Below are positions 12,430-23,509 of a stretch of 64,000 bases of DNA, piece by piece. Source of the stretch: Viola odorata. Lineage: Eukaryota; Streptophyta; Magnoliopsida; Malpighiales; Violaceae. The notes under the pieces are model-generated. The model had not been told where the DNA came from. It made no database searches and saw only the letters and a list, made by a program, of their open reading frames with translations. How positions within the stretch are numbered: position 1 is the first letter of the stretch; each line of letters begins with the position of its first letter. The stretch lies in assembly GCA_963691705.1 (NCBI GenBank), contig OY829543.1, forward strand, positions 33,858,025 to 33,922,024, in the 5' to 3' direction. The position numbers and the translations under genes are program-made.

Positions 12430-13985
12430 GACGTGACAACTTGGAAAGTGGGGGTTTGAACCGCCGCACAAAATAAGACTGAAAAGTGGGAGTTCGAACC
12501 TCCACACAGTTTTTGAAAGGTGGGGTTTGAACCGCCACATGATTTTTGAAAGGTGGGGTATTTGAACCGCCACAATTTTTGGCAAGTGGGGTTTGAACCG
12601 CCACATGATTTTGAAAAGTGGGGTTTGAACCTCCACAATGATTTTTGAAAGGTGGGGTTTAAACCGCCACGCGACCTTCAAAAAGGTGGGGTGTTGAACC
12701 GCCACACGATCTTCAAAAGGTGGGGTGTTGAACCGCCACACGATCTTGAAAGGTGGGGTCTTTGAACCGCCACGTGATTTTTGAAAATGTGGGGTTTGAA
12801 CCGCCACGACTTCTGGAAAGTGGGGTATTTAACCGCCACGTAATTTCTGAAAAGGTGGGGTTTGAACCGCCACGCGATTTTTGAAAATGTGGGGTTTATA
12901 GCCGCCACGTAATTTTTGAAAGATGGGGTTTGAACCGCCACGTGATTTTTGAAAATGTGGGGTTTGAACCACCACGTGATTTTTGAAAATGTGGGGTTTG
13001 AACCGCCACGTAATTTTGAAAATGTGGGGTTTGAACCGCCACGACTTTTGGAAATGTGAGGTTTGAACCGCCACGACTTTTGGAAAGTGGGGTGTTTAAC
13101 CGCCACGTAATTTCTGAAAAGGTGGAGTTCGAACCGCCACGCGATTTTTGAAAATGTGGGGTTTGAACCACCACGCGATTTTTGAAAATGTGGGGTTTAT
13201 AGCCGCCACGTAATTTTTGAAAGATGGGGTTTGAACCGCCACGTGATTTTTGAAAATGTGGGGTTTGAACCACCACGTGATTTTTGAAAATGTGGGGTTT
13301 GAACCGCCACGTAATTTTGAAAATGTGGGGTTTGAACCGCCACGACTTTTGGAAATGTGGGGTTTGAACCGCCACGACTTTTGGAAATGTGGGGTTTATA
13401 GCCGCCACGTAATTTTTGAAAGGTGGGGTTTGAACCGCCACGTGATTTTTGAAAATGTGGGGTTTGAACCACCACGTGATTTTTGAAAATGTGGGGTTTG
13501 AACCACCACGTGATTTTTGAAAATGTGGGGTTTGAACCGCCACGTCTTTTGGAAAGTGGGGTATTTAACCGCCACGTAATTTTTGAAAATGTGGGGTTTA
13601 AAACCGCCACAATGATTTTGAAAGGTGGGGTTTAAACCGCCACGTGATTTCCAAAAATGTGGGGTTTGAACCGCCACGTGATTTTCGAAAATGTGGGGTT
13701 TGAACCGCCACGCAATTTGGAAAGTGGGGTATTTAACCGCCACGTGATTTTGAAAAGGTGGGGTTTGAACCGCCACGATTTTTTGAAAATGTGGGGTTTA
13801 GAACCGCCACAATGATTTTTGAAAATGTGGGGTTTGAACCACCACGTGATTTGAAAAGTGGGGTATTTAACCGCCACGTGATTTGAAAAGTGGGGTATTT
13901 AACCGCCACGTGATTTTTGAAAGGTGGGGTTTGAATCGCCACAAAATTTTGGAAGGTGGGGTATTTGAACCGCCACAATGGATGA
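12430..13985 (-). repeat. Large minisatellite of N, 32-35 bp unit, about 46 copies, often with CACGTG
   Basis: The unit reads GTGGGGTTTGAACCGCCAC then GTGATTTTTGAAAAT or variants (GTAATTTTTGAAA, GACTTTTGGAAAT). Unit length varies between about 32 and 35 bp, so no frame stays in register; the MAVQTPHFQKS-type minus-strand ORFs come from the repeat itself. I count 14 intact CACGTG palindromes on the unit boundary. It resembles the amplified interior repeats reported for Tat-lineage elements. Confidence 0.88.
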
Positions 13986-15465
13986 AAATGGAATGTTTCC
14001 CAATGGTTGCCCCCAATGTAGAATGCATAACGGATTCCCTGATAAGGGTGGCAGGGCAAAGAAGGAACACACGAGGATCATTCAAGAGTTGATAAGAGGA
14101 GGATTCCTTCACCTCACTGAGCATTATGCAAGTAATCATGGTATGATTTGAGTTCCTGCAAAAATAAGGGAGAATCAATGGGTAGAATTGAAGAATGATT
14201 TAGAAAAATGGACAACGCAATCAATAGGTTTTAAACTCTCCCTTTTCTAATGAGGAATTATGCAGGTAGCCACGGCCTGGTTCAAACTTTAACTCGGGAT
14301 CTTTTCTCGCAAGGCTTTATGCAAATAAATTCAAATTCTGACTTATGTTCCTGCAAAAGAAATAGGTAGAATGAAGGGTGATTTAAGAAAATGATCAATA
14401 TAATCAATAAGTTCTAGAATCTCCCTTTTCTAGCAAGGCGTTATGCAGATAACCATGACATGATTCAAATTCTGACTTGGGTTCATGACGATATTGGAAT
14501 CAAATCCTAATTATCTTCTTCTCAATTCTCCCATGGATCATCACCTGTCAAGATACAGAATTCCATCCATTAGTAGCATCAAATTCAGGCATGTGTTAAA
14601 TGATATTGATATGGTATGAGAAACATCCATTGGGTATGGTGTCGGGATGTTAGAGTGTTGGGATGATTTGAGCAGAGTGAAGTAGTTGGACACGCTTTAA
14701 TTTCATCTTTTCTGACGGTTATGTGTCTTGGGCAAGACAAATTATGACTAATTGAAATGAGAGTTTTGTTTTTTTGTTTTTTTTTGGACCCGAGAATCTA
14801 GTTCGTCTTCTTCAAGTTCCTTGATGAGTGGGCATGTGAGAGGAGCAATTCCACCAAACTCTCTTCATGCCCTTATTCTGGACGATGACAAAAATGAATC
14901 CTAATCAGGAGTATCTGAATAGAGAATGTATATAAAGGTGAGTAAAATCATAGGAAAAAAGAATCATGGTATCACAAGAAAGAAAATAGAATCATAGCAT
15001 CGCAAGGGAAAAAGAATGAATCAATGCATCGCAACAAGAATTATCATGGTATCATGGTAAAAAAAATGGAGAATCATGGCAATAACGGGGCACGTTGGAA
15101 ATGTACATACGATCATGATGCATATGTTGGGTAATCTCAACTATTTCTAACTGGCTGAAAGGCTCCCAGACGATACCATAAAAGTGGTCCCTCAGTAAAT
15201 GGATGCGTGATTGCTTACTGGGACCTAAGTCCATCAGGGCGCTCACCCATTTAGGGGTTCTAGTCCGAGTTTGGGTTCATGAAAGCTTACTGGGGCCTAA
15301 GCCCTCAGGACTTCACTAATACCAACCTAATCCTATTCGGGAAGGCCCGGCGAAAAGGCATCATGCGTGAAATGCACGTGAGAATACAACAATTGATATC
15401 AAAGCGAATAAATAAATAACAAGAATAAACACCTCAAACAAATAATTCCGGCTTCGACCCTAAAG
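13986..15465 (-). other. Non-coding 5' interior of N
   Basis: No ORF with a recognisable product. A segment of about 110-120 bp is present twice (about 14157-14275 and 14350-14462; both contain CTCCCTTTTCTA and a GTTATGCAG or ATTATGCAG stretch). Between about 14960 and 15075 a short AATCATGGTATC/AATCATAGCATC motif repeats. This is where gag would be expected in an autonomous element; it is absent. Confidence 0.65.
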
Positions 15466-15483
15466 TCCCCAGTGAAGTCGCCA
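15466..15483 (-). other. Candidate primer binding site of N
   Basis: On the minus strand, three bases after the LTR end, the sequence is TGGCGACTTCACTGGGGA. It begins with TGG, the complement of the tRNA CCA end, and matches the sequence that follows the 5' LTR in many Ogre/Tat elements. I have not assigned the tRNA. Confidence 0.65.
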
Positions 15484-15486
15484 AAC

Positions 15487-18413
15487 TGTCGCACCGTCGC
15501 GAGCGAAATTCGGGACGTGAATGAATTCACACATAACAATGAAGTCGCCACCCTATTTTTCTAAGGTTTAGGGAAACCTAAAAAGTCCGCAAAAAGGAAG
15601 AAAATAAAATAAAACTAAGGCACAAAAGAAAAGGGTCTAAACCCGAGAACGATGGTTCGGGGTCGTATTATGGACTCAGGAAGGTGTTAGGCACCCGAGT
15701 CTCATCCTAAAAGAAGGTTACCGGTTCTAAAAAGAGGTGTTTAAAATCATGTTGAAAACAAGTAATTTGGCCCTCAGAGGGGGTATCGTCGCTTTAGTTT
15801 TTAAGTTGGTTTGATTGATTTTATCCTAATTATTGTCAAGTTGTTAAAAGAAAATAAACATTTTAATCTTCTAAAAGATAAAAAGGTTGGTTGCGCACCT
15901 ATTCCGGTTATATTTAGCCGAGTTCAAAATTAGTCCGATTACATGCAAAATTAGGTGAGATTACTACCATTTAATCTTTACTAAAGCGAGACCCTAGTGA
16001 ACAACGATGGATCACTATCATCATCGGGCTTATGCATATGATTAGCCTATTTACTAGGTTGTCCTAGCATGCATAGACTAACATAGTACCATTTTCATGA
16101 ATGCGAGAAAAACACGTTGAAAAGAGAAAAAACCGGGGAGTGGGGTCGAAGCCGCGCACATAACACATTCGTCAAGGTAACATAAATTAAAATAAAATCG
16201 TGGGGACGAAGCCGCACACGAAACACAATCATCCAGACAAGCATAAATTAAATTAATTCGTGGGGACGAAGCCGCACACGAAACAAGCATAAAATAAAGC
16301 ACATTCATTGGTATAAGCATCATGCAAACAGATTAATTCGAAATCTAACAATTTTAAATAACCATGCATACGATAAATAATAAATTAAAGTGCACTTATC
16401 CAAAAGAAAAGGAAAACATACCTGGACGAGCTTAACCTGTAAATCAATGATTAGTGGCAACAATTGATAATAAAATAAATAAACACTGCAGATAAATATT
16501 ACAAATTCCCAAATATATAAATACAACGGTTAAATTCTCCATTCGAGCTCCGCAATTGGGAATGAACATCGGACTCCTCGTCGAGCTCCATCAAGCTCAT
16601 CAAGCATCATCGCAACGAACATGCAAGTAAAACATACGAACACCACAGACAAATAAACGCGCATAGTAGTAAGAGATTCACAAATAAATTTCAAATGATC
16701 AAATATCAGTAAGAATGAAATTACCTTACCCATTAAAGTTGGCGGAGCATCCAATCGGGATGATAATCATGAATTCGGTACCTGCAAAGAGAAGAACGAG
16801 TTAATACACGATTTTAATTAAAAGGGCTTGGGCCGTAGCCTATTCCTTTTATTTTCACTCATGGGCCGCAGCCCATTCTTTCATTTTTTCTCTCTTGGGC
16901 CGCAGCCCATTTCCTTCTTTCTTCCCTTGGTTGGGCCGAAGCCCAACCCTTCCCAATTTGCCTTGCCAAACGACAAGGCCCCTCTCCTCCTTCTTTTCTT
17001 TTCTTTTGTTTTAGGGCTGCAGCCGCAGCCCTCCCTTCTCCTTTTCCCTTGTTCCTTTTCTTCTTCTTTTTATTTCGGCCGGATAGCAAACAATGGCGGG
17101 AGCACGGGTGGTGAGCAGCGGCTGGGCAGTGGAGGAACGGCAGTGAGCAGCAACGGCTGGGGCGCGGCTGGAGGCTGTGCAGTGGCAGACGGGTAGCAGC
17201 GACGGAGGGCTGCGATTGACGGAGGCGCGGCGGTGCTGGAGGCAAAGGAAGGGAGCAGCAGCGACGGCGTTGGCAGAGCGGCGGTGAGCAGCAACGGCTG
17301 GGGTGGATCTGGGCTGGTTGGGTAGCAGCTGGTTCGTTTTGGTTGTGTAAAGGTTTGATTTGTGTGGGTTTGGGTATTTGGTTGCGGCAGGGTTTGGGTT
17401 TGTCGGTCGGGAAGGCTGATGGTTCACGGGTTTGCAGGTGGCAGACGGTGATGGGTTGAGAGGGTGACGATTTGGGGGGAGCGGGTTGGATGGCTGATTT
17501 GGTTGATTGGGATTTGATTTGGTTAGGGAGGCCGGTTTGAGGGTTGGGCAGCGGTGGTGGATTTGGATTGGTTTCGGGTTGGGGTGGATTTAATTGAATT
17601 TGGCAGTAGTAGCTTAATTGGTTTGGTTAATTGGGATTGGTTTAATTTGGTTTGTGAAGGATTTCGGATTTGGCAGGGGAGAGCTTGGGATTTAACTGGG
17701 CAGAAACTGGATTAATTTGGTAGAGGGGATTGGGATTGGGTTCGGTAATGGCGGTAGCAGCAGCGGCGGGAAGAAAGCTCCGGCAAAGCAGCAGCCCCGG
17801 CCGTCAACACAGCTGCAACGGCAAGCAGTAAACAAGCAGGAAAACAAGGAAAATAAGTAGAGGTGAGAGCCAGCAATAATTAATTAAATCCACAGATAAG
17901 AGAATAATGATAATGGAGGGATGTTGCTTGCCTTGCTTGTTTGTTCTGCCGAGAGTGAGAGTGAGAGATCGGCGGAGAATGAGGATGAGCGTGGGATGAT
18001 GATTGCTGTGGTTGCAACGGTGAGGGAGAGGGATTGATTCAGCCCCCTCCCCTCTCTCCCTCTTCTGTTCGAACGAAAAATTTATCCATTTCATTTAGGG
18101 AGGTAGCATGGGTTTTCTGATTGTAAAATCAGGTGGTGGGTGAGAGCGGGCTTGGTCGGACGTGGGAATCAAATGAGAGTGGAGACACGAGGAAGTGGCT
18201 TGACCGTGCGTGGGAGTAAAGAAATGGGAGTGGAAATGACACATTCCGTACGAACTAAATAAAATAAAAACACTAACAATTAAACAAATAATCAGGTAAA
18301 AAATTATGAAATCGATGGTAAAATGACTCGAACAAATAACGATAAAAAGAACCGATAAAGCAAAATAAATATAAATGATTTAAATGCTCGTGGTCAAAAT
18401 TCGAGTAGCAACA
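15487..18413 (-). repeat. 5' LTR of N (right copy, 2,927 bp, full length)
   Basis: On the minus strand it runs TGTTGCTACT to GGTGCGACA. It contains the 825 bp missing from the left copy, including a pyrimidine-rich stretch near 16830-17090 in which GGGCCGCAGCCCA-like words repeat. No credible gene; the alanine-, serine- and proline-rich minus-strand ORFs are in GC-rich LTR sequence. Confidence 0.92.
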
Positions 18414-18418
18414 ATCTC
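18414..18418 (+). repeat. Right target site duplication of element N (ATCTC)
   Basis: ATCTC directly after the GCAACA end of N, identical to 7179-7183. Confidence 0.92.
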
Positions 18419-19533
18419 GTATGCGTAAAATCAATCATTTTTCGCATGCAATCAACTCAGCATTTAATTCTCGTATGCGTTAAATCCATCATTTCTCGCA
18501 TACAATCAACTGTCATCATTTATTTTCCTGCACTTATCAAACTCAGCATTTAATTCTCGTATGCGTAAAATCCATCATTTTACGTATGCAATCAACTGTC
18601 ATTTAAATTTTCGCACTCATAAAATTGCTTATTTATTTCTCAAGCTATCGCTAAGACTCTCACCTTGTAGGTTTTAATTTCAAGCTTCGCTCGAAAGTAC
18701 GCCTTTCAATTCCTTTTTATTTATTCAACGCTTTTCATAAATATCAATCGTACGCATGATATATAGAACTGATAGAACTAAAATCAACCCACATGAACAA
18801 CGTGTTTAAAGAGTTGCTTAAAATGCCACGCTCATGTGATTGTAAATTCTCGCGTATATTGACTGCATGTACATGGGGAATCTCGATCCCACATTAGTTT
18901 TTTTCACTTCAAAATCTATCATTTAAATTTGTACTCTGTTAGCAATCCATGATAGAATCACGTTGTAATTAGTTTAATCATGCATTGGCCCGATGATGAA
19001 ATAAGAGGGCGCTCATTCAGTCTTACAGAAAATTCAGTCCCATCACGTTACGTTCAAGAATAATCAATCGGTCTTGATAAACGGTAACCCCGTCCGAAAG
19101 ACGTTCAAACGGTAACCCCGTTCAACGATTAATTATTTCTGAACGTCACGATCATAAAAAGACTAAAGTGACGATTCCTCTAAGGGTCCCCCTTTTCAAA
19201 ACAAAACGCATTTTATCAGACACCTTTTTGAACACCTCTCTCATCAACCGGTAACCGTTTTCGGATGTGACTCGGGTGCCTAACACCTTCCCGAGACCAT
19301 AATACGACCCCGAACCTTTTGTCTGGGGTCCAGACCCCTTTTTGTGCCTTTAGTTTTTTTACTTATTATATTTCCTATGCCATGACGATTAAGGTTCCCT
19401 AAACCTAGCAACCAAATTAGGGTGGTGACTTCATTGCATGTTGCGAGGCGTCTGTTTATGCCGAGCATTGTAAGGTCCCAAATTTTGTTGCATACTCGCG
19501 AATTATTTTCCATAATTTTTGTGGGGCGCGACA
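18419..19533 (+). repeat. Right part of solo LTR S
   Basis: It continues the CGTATGCGT tandem array to about 18620, then LTR sequence in which a block around 19270-19320 (GGGTGCCTAACACCTTCCCGA) matches the LTR of N on its sense strand. It ends GGGGCGCGACA at 19533. No gene. Confidence 0.85.
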
Positions 19534-19538
19534 AGGAC
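19534..19538 (+). repeat. Right target site duplication of solo LTR S (AGGAC)
   Basis: AGGAC directly after the LTR end; element A's coding sequence resumes in the next codons. Confidence 0.9.
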
Positions 19539-20470
19539 CAAGGAATGTTCATCATCCCCTGCCGGATTGGTACAGTCGACATCGGGAAAGCCATGTGCGA
19601 TCTAGGGGCAGGAATCAACGTCATGCCCTTGATCATCTATAACTGTCTAGGCCTCGAACCTCTCACGCCTACAGACCTCGCCATTCAACTTGCTGATCGT
19701 TCTATCATCTATCCTGAAGGGATAATCAAAGATGTTTTAGTCCAAGTTGGAGAATTCTTATTCCCAGCCGATTTCTATGTCATAGCAATGGAGAATGAAG
19801 ACTCCACCAAGTCTACCGATGTTCTTCTAGGCCGTCCATTTCTGGCCACTGCCCGAGCAAAGATAGATGTTCATGATGCGACCATCTCTCTAGAGTTCGA
19901 CAGAGAGATTATCAGATTCAATATGCTAGAAGCCATGTGATACCCCTCTGAATTCTCCAGTGTTAATTATATTGATGTTATTGATCCTTCTGTTGATGAA
20001 CTTACTGAACTTCACTCTACTGATCCTTTAAAATTTGCCCTTGATAGGAGTCTAACGCCAGCACTTCTAGACGTCTTGGCCTCGACACTTTCCACACCAC
20101 CTGAGCTCCATTCTGTCGTCGCTACCCTAGAAGAATGCGTTGTAGTCCAGTATGAACCTCCAATGATGTCTCCTAACCATTCAGATCATGTTACATTATT
20201 TCCATCTATTGATCAGGCTCCAGCCCTCGATCTGAAGCCACTGCCCTCTCATCTGAAGTATACTTATCTAGGCCCCGACAACTCCCTGCCTGTCATTATA
20301 TCCAACAAGCTCAACAATCCTGAAGAATCCGAGCTAATTTCCTTGCTTAAGGAATTCAGACAAGCCATAGGCTGGACCATTGCGGACATCAAGGGCTTGT
20401 CGCCAGCTCTATGCACCCATCGTATCCACTTGGAAGATGCTAGTAAGACTATCCGACAACCCAGTGTAGG
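19539..20470 (+). pseudogene. Element A protease and pre-RT region (Athila-like)
   Basis: Frame 0 resumes gag-pol right after the insertion (GMFIIPC). The aspartic protease motif CDLGAGINVMP lies near 19595-19630, with the second conserved segment DVLLGRPFLATARAKID near 19825. Protease cuts the polyprotein. A stop at 19938, then a linker with PPELHSVVA and the pre-RT segment LSPALCTHRIHLED. Near 20465-20471 the frame moves to frame 2. Apart from the stop and shift the domain is well preserved. Confidence 0.85.
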
Positions 20471-23125
20471 CTGAATCCACCTATGATGGAGGTCATCAGG
20501 AAGGAAGTTCTGAAATTGCTAGATGCCGGTGTCATATATCCTGTCTTCGATAGCCCATGGGTCAGCCCTATACAGGTCGTGCCTAAGAAAACTGGCATAA
20601 CTATCACCATCGGTCAAGATGGCGAATCCATTCCCACCCGAATATAGAATTGGTGGCGAGTGTGCATTGACTACCGCCGACTGAATGCTGCCACTAGCAA
20701 AGATCACTTCCCTCTGCCCTTTATTGATCAAATACTGGAACGTCTCGGGGGCAAAACTCACTACTGCTGTCTAGACGGTTACTCCAGTTTCCATCTGATC
20801 CCAGTTGCCCCAGAAGACTAGGAGAAGACCACATTTACATGCCCTTTCGGCACCTTTGCTTGTAGACGCATGCCCTTCGGCTTGTGTAATGCCCCCGCCA
20901 CCTTTCAACGTTGTATGGTGAGCATTTTCTCCGAATTGGTCGAAAATAGAATCCAGGTCTTTATGGATGACTTCACCGTGTATGGGAATTCCTTTCCATA
21001 GTGCATGGATAAATTGAAGAAGTGCTTAGAGAGCTACATAGAGACCAATCTTGTCCTTAATTTCGAGAAATGCCACTTCATGGTAGATCGAGCCCTCGTT
21101 CTAGGTCACATTATCTCGGCCAAGGGCATCGAAGTCGACAAGGCCAAGATTGAGGTGATCGAGACCCTGCCCTATATAGCATGTGTTCGCGATGTGCAAT
21201 CTTTTCTAGGGCACGCCGGTTTCTATAGACAATTTATTAAGGATTTTTCCAAAATCGCTCAACCTATGTGTCGTTTGCTCTAGAAGGAAGTTGCCTTTGA
21301 TTTCGATAAGAATTGCAAAGCAGCCTTTGAACTCCTCAAAAACAAGCTTATCTTAGCTCCGATCATTAGAGCCCCCAATTGATCCCTACCTTTCGAGGTC
21401 ATGTGTGATGTCAACAATCAAGCCCTAGGTATCATTTTGGGTCAAAAGAAGGACAAGGAAACTTATGTGATCTACTACGCTTCCAAGTTATTAGACCCAG
21501 CTCAGTAGAACTACACAACAACAGAAAAAGAACTCTTAGCCGTGGTTTACGTCCTCGACAAGTTCAGGCAGTACCTCCTAGGTACCAATGTGCTCATGTA
21601 CTCGGATCATTCCGCCCTCAGATGTTTGTTGACAAAGGTTGATGCCAAGCCTCGACTCATTCGTTGGATCTTGTTGCTACAGGAATTCAATATCATGATC
21701 AAAGACAAGGCTGGAAAAGAAAATCTAGTAGCTCACCATCTAAGCAGACTTCCAGCCCAAGAAGACAATTCACTTGTGCAGATCCACGATACTTTTCCAG
21801 ATGAACAAGTGTGTCTAGCCCACGCTGTCCAGTTTCCATGGTTTTCAGACATAGTAAATTTTTGTGCCACTAGTACCTACCCCGCGAATGCTTCCCCATC
21901 AGAATGCACAAGAATCAGAAGGCAAGCCAAATATTACATTTGGGATGGCCCATGCTTATGGAAGCACTGCTCAGACCAGATCATACGCCGTTGTGTAATC
22001 ATGGATGAGGTGCCCTCGATCCTTAAATTCTACCATTCTGAAGGAGGACATTTCGCGCCCAAGAAAACTACCCTCAAGGTATTAGAAGCAGGTCTATACT
22101 GGCCCTCTATTTTTAAGGATAGCTACATGTATTGTGCGTCGTGCCCTCGATGCCAAGCCATGGGTAATATTGGGGCCAGGAATCAGATGCCTCTGACCGG
22201 TATCATTGTTTGTGAAATTTTTGATATCTAGGGTATAGATTTCATGGGCCCATTTCCTAATTCCTTCGGCAACATCTACATCCTTCTGGCCATCGATTAT
22301 GTTTCCAAATGGGTCGAGGCCAAGGCAACTCGAACAAATGACGCCAATGTGGTAGTAAACTTTCTACGCACCAATATCTTCAATAGGTTTGGTGTACCTC
22401 GAGCCCTCATAAGTGATCGAGGTACCCATTTCTGCAACCGTGTCGTGGCCTCGCTTCTGACCAAGTGTGGAGTCCACCACCGAACATCTACTGCCTATCA
22501 CCCTCAGACAAATGGCCAAGCCGAAGTGTCAAGCCGTGAAATTAAGTCCATTCTCGAGAAAACGGTAAACCAATCCCGAAAGGATTGGAGTCTAAAGTTG
22601 GATGACGCCCTCTAGGCATATCGGACAACTTTCAAGACCCCAATTGGTATGACACCCTACAGACTCATCTATGGCAAGCTGTGCCATCTCCCAGTTGAAG
22701 AGCACAAGGCTTTCTGGGCCATCAGGAAAGTAAACACGGATCTTGAAAAGACTGGCCAAAGCAGACTCTTACTGATCCAAGAGCTGGAAGAATTGAGAGA
22801 CGATGCTTATGAGAATGCCCTGCTCTATAAGGGCAAGACCAAGACATACCATGACAGGAACCTTCGTCCCAAAACATTTTTCCTCGGACAGAACGTTTTG
22901 TTGTATAACTCACGTTTACGACTATTTGCAGGAAAGCTCAACTCTAAATGGTCAGGACCTTTCGTGGTCACGAAAGTTTTTTACCATGGGGTAATTAAGA
23001 TCCAGAATCCGACAACAGGAACAATCTTCAAAGTCAATGGCTACAGGCTGAAACCCTTTTACGAGGGATTCAAGCCCTCGACTATTGAGGACACAATGGT
23101 GGAACTTCCACCTGTTGAGATCTAG
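20471..23125 (+). pseudogene. Element A reverse transcriptase, RNase H and integrase
   Basis: Frame 2 holds the rest of pol. RT (to about 21290) contains LNPPMMEV, WRVCIDYRRLNAAT and the catalytic FMDDFTVYG, the form usual in Athila. RNase H follows (about 21291-21760: CDVNNQALG, TTEKELLAVVY). Integrase has the H2C2 zinc region (HSEGGHF, CASCPRCQ) and a complete catalytic triad: [16 protein letters not shown] and [10 protein letters not shown]. In-frame stops lie near 20645, 20819, 20999, 21281, 21379, 21508, 22229 and 22613, many of them TAG where CAG or TGG is expected. Converts RNA to DNA and inserts it; inactive here. There is no second RNase H domain, unlike B, C, D and G. Confidence 0.88.
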
Positions 23126-23509
23126 ATTTCTGAAACACGTCGAGGCCTCGACGAGTAAACCGGCCATAGTGGAGGCATTCCGAATGCCGTCCCATTCCTT
23201 TCTAACTCTATCTCTTTTATTTTGTTATTTAAATTCAGAACTTTTTCCTTTTTATTTTTGGCTATTTTAATTTTCCTTTATTAGTTAAGATTTCTTTTCC
23301 TTGTTTTTATCCCCTGGTTTCTCTCTTTTTCCTTTTCCCAAGAGATTTTATTCGCCTGCAAATATTATTTTTCAACTTATTCTTTCCTTTTGTCTTTATT
23401 CACCCACGTCACTCTCACCAACAACCAAAACACTTCACTCCACTGACCCATCACCATCACCAAATCAACTCCCTCTCTCTCTCAAATCACTATCTTTTAC
23501 CCTACCACC
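23126..23509 (+). other. Spacer between element A pol and third ORF
   Basis: T-rich untranslated sequence of 384 bp with a run of ACCAAAAC/CACC-rich words before the next ATG. No gene or regulatory motif that I can support. Confidence 0.6.

Larger units (their letters stand above)
7184..18413 (-). mobile_element. N: young non-autonomous Ogre/Tat-like LTR element, minus strand
   Basis: N is 11,230 bp, bounded by ATCTC duplications, with near-identical terminal repeats at 7184-9277 and 15487-18413. Orientation comes from the primer-site-like TGGCGACTTCACTGGGGA read leftwards from 15483 and a purine tract next to the other LTR at 9282-9291; both put the 5' end on the right. The 6.2-kb interior has no gag, protease, RT, RNase H or integrase signature on either strand. 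It is dominated by tandem repeats, so it must have moved with enzymes from another element (LARD-like). Confidence 0.88.
4913..19533 (+). mobile_element. S: solo LTR of an Ogre/Tat-type element, split by element N
   Basis: S runs from TGTTGGTACC to GGGGCGCGACA with 5-bp duplications AGGAC on each side. Without N and one ATCTC copy it is 3,386 bp (4913-7183 plus 18419-19533). There is no second LTR, primer site or coding region, so it is best read as a solo LTR left by recombination between the two LTRs of an element. Its start and end, and a block near 19270-19320, resemble the LTR of N read on the minus strand, so S and N belong to related families with unusually long LTRs. Confidence 0.85.

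Noticed and set aside
12356..13877. Several overlapping minus-strand ORFs with repeats such as GGSNPTFSKITWRFKPH
   Set aside because: They appear in all frames of the minisatellite, their frame depends on unit length (32-35 bp), and they have no non-repeat domain.
12430..13985. CRISPR-like array (unit near 33 bp)
   Set aside because: The units are contiguous with no unique spacers, and the window is plant nuclear DNA.
4913..19533. S as a full element with two LTRs
   Set aside because: The TGTTGGTACC start and the GGGGCGCGACA end each occur once, and no primer site or interior lies between the two halves apart from N.
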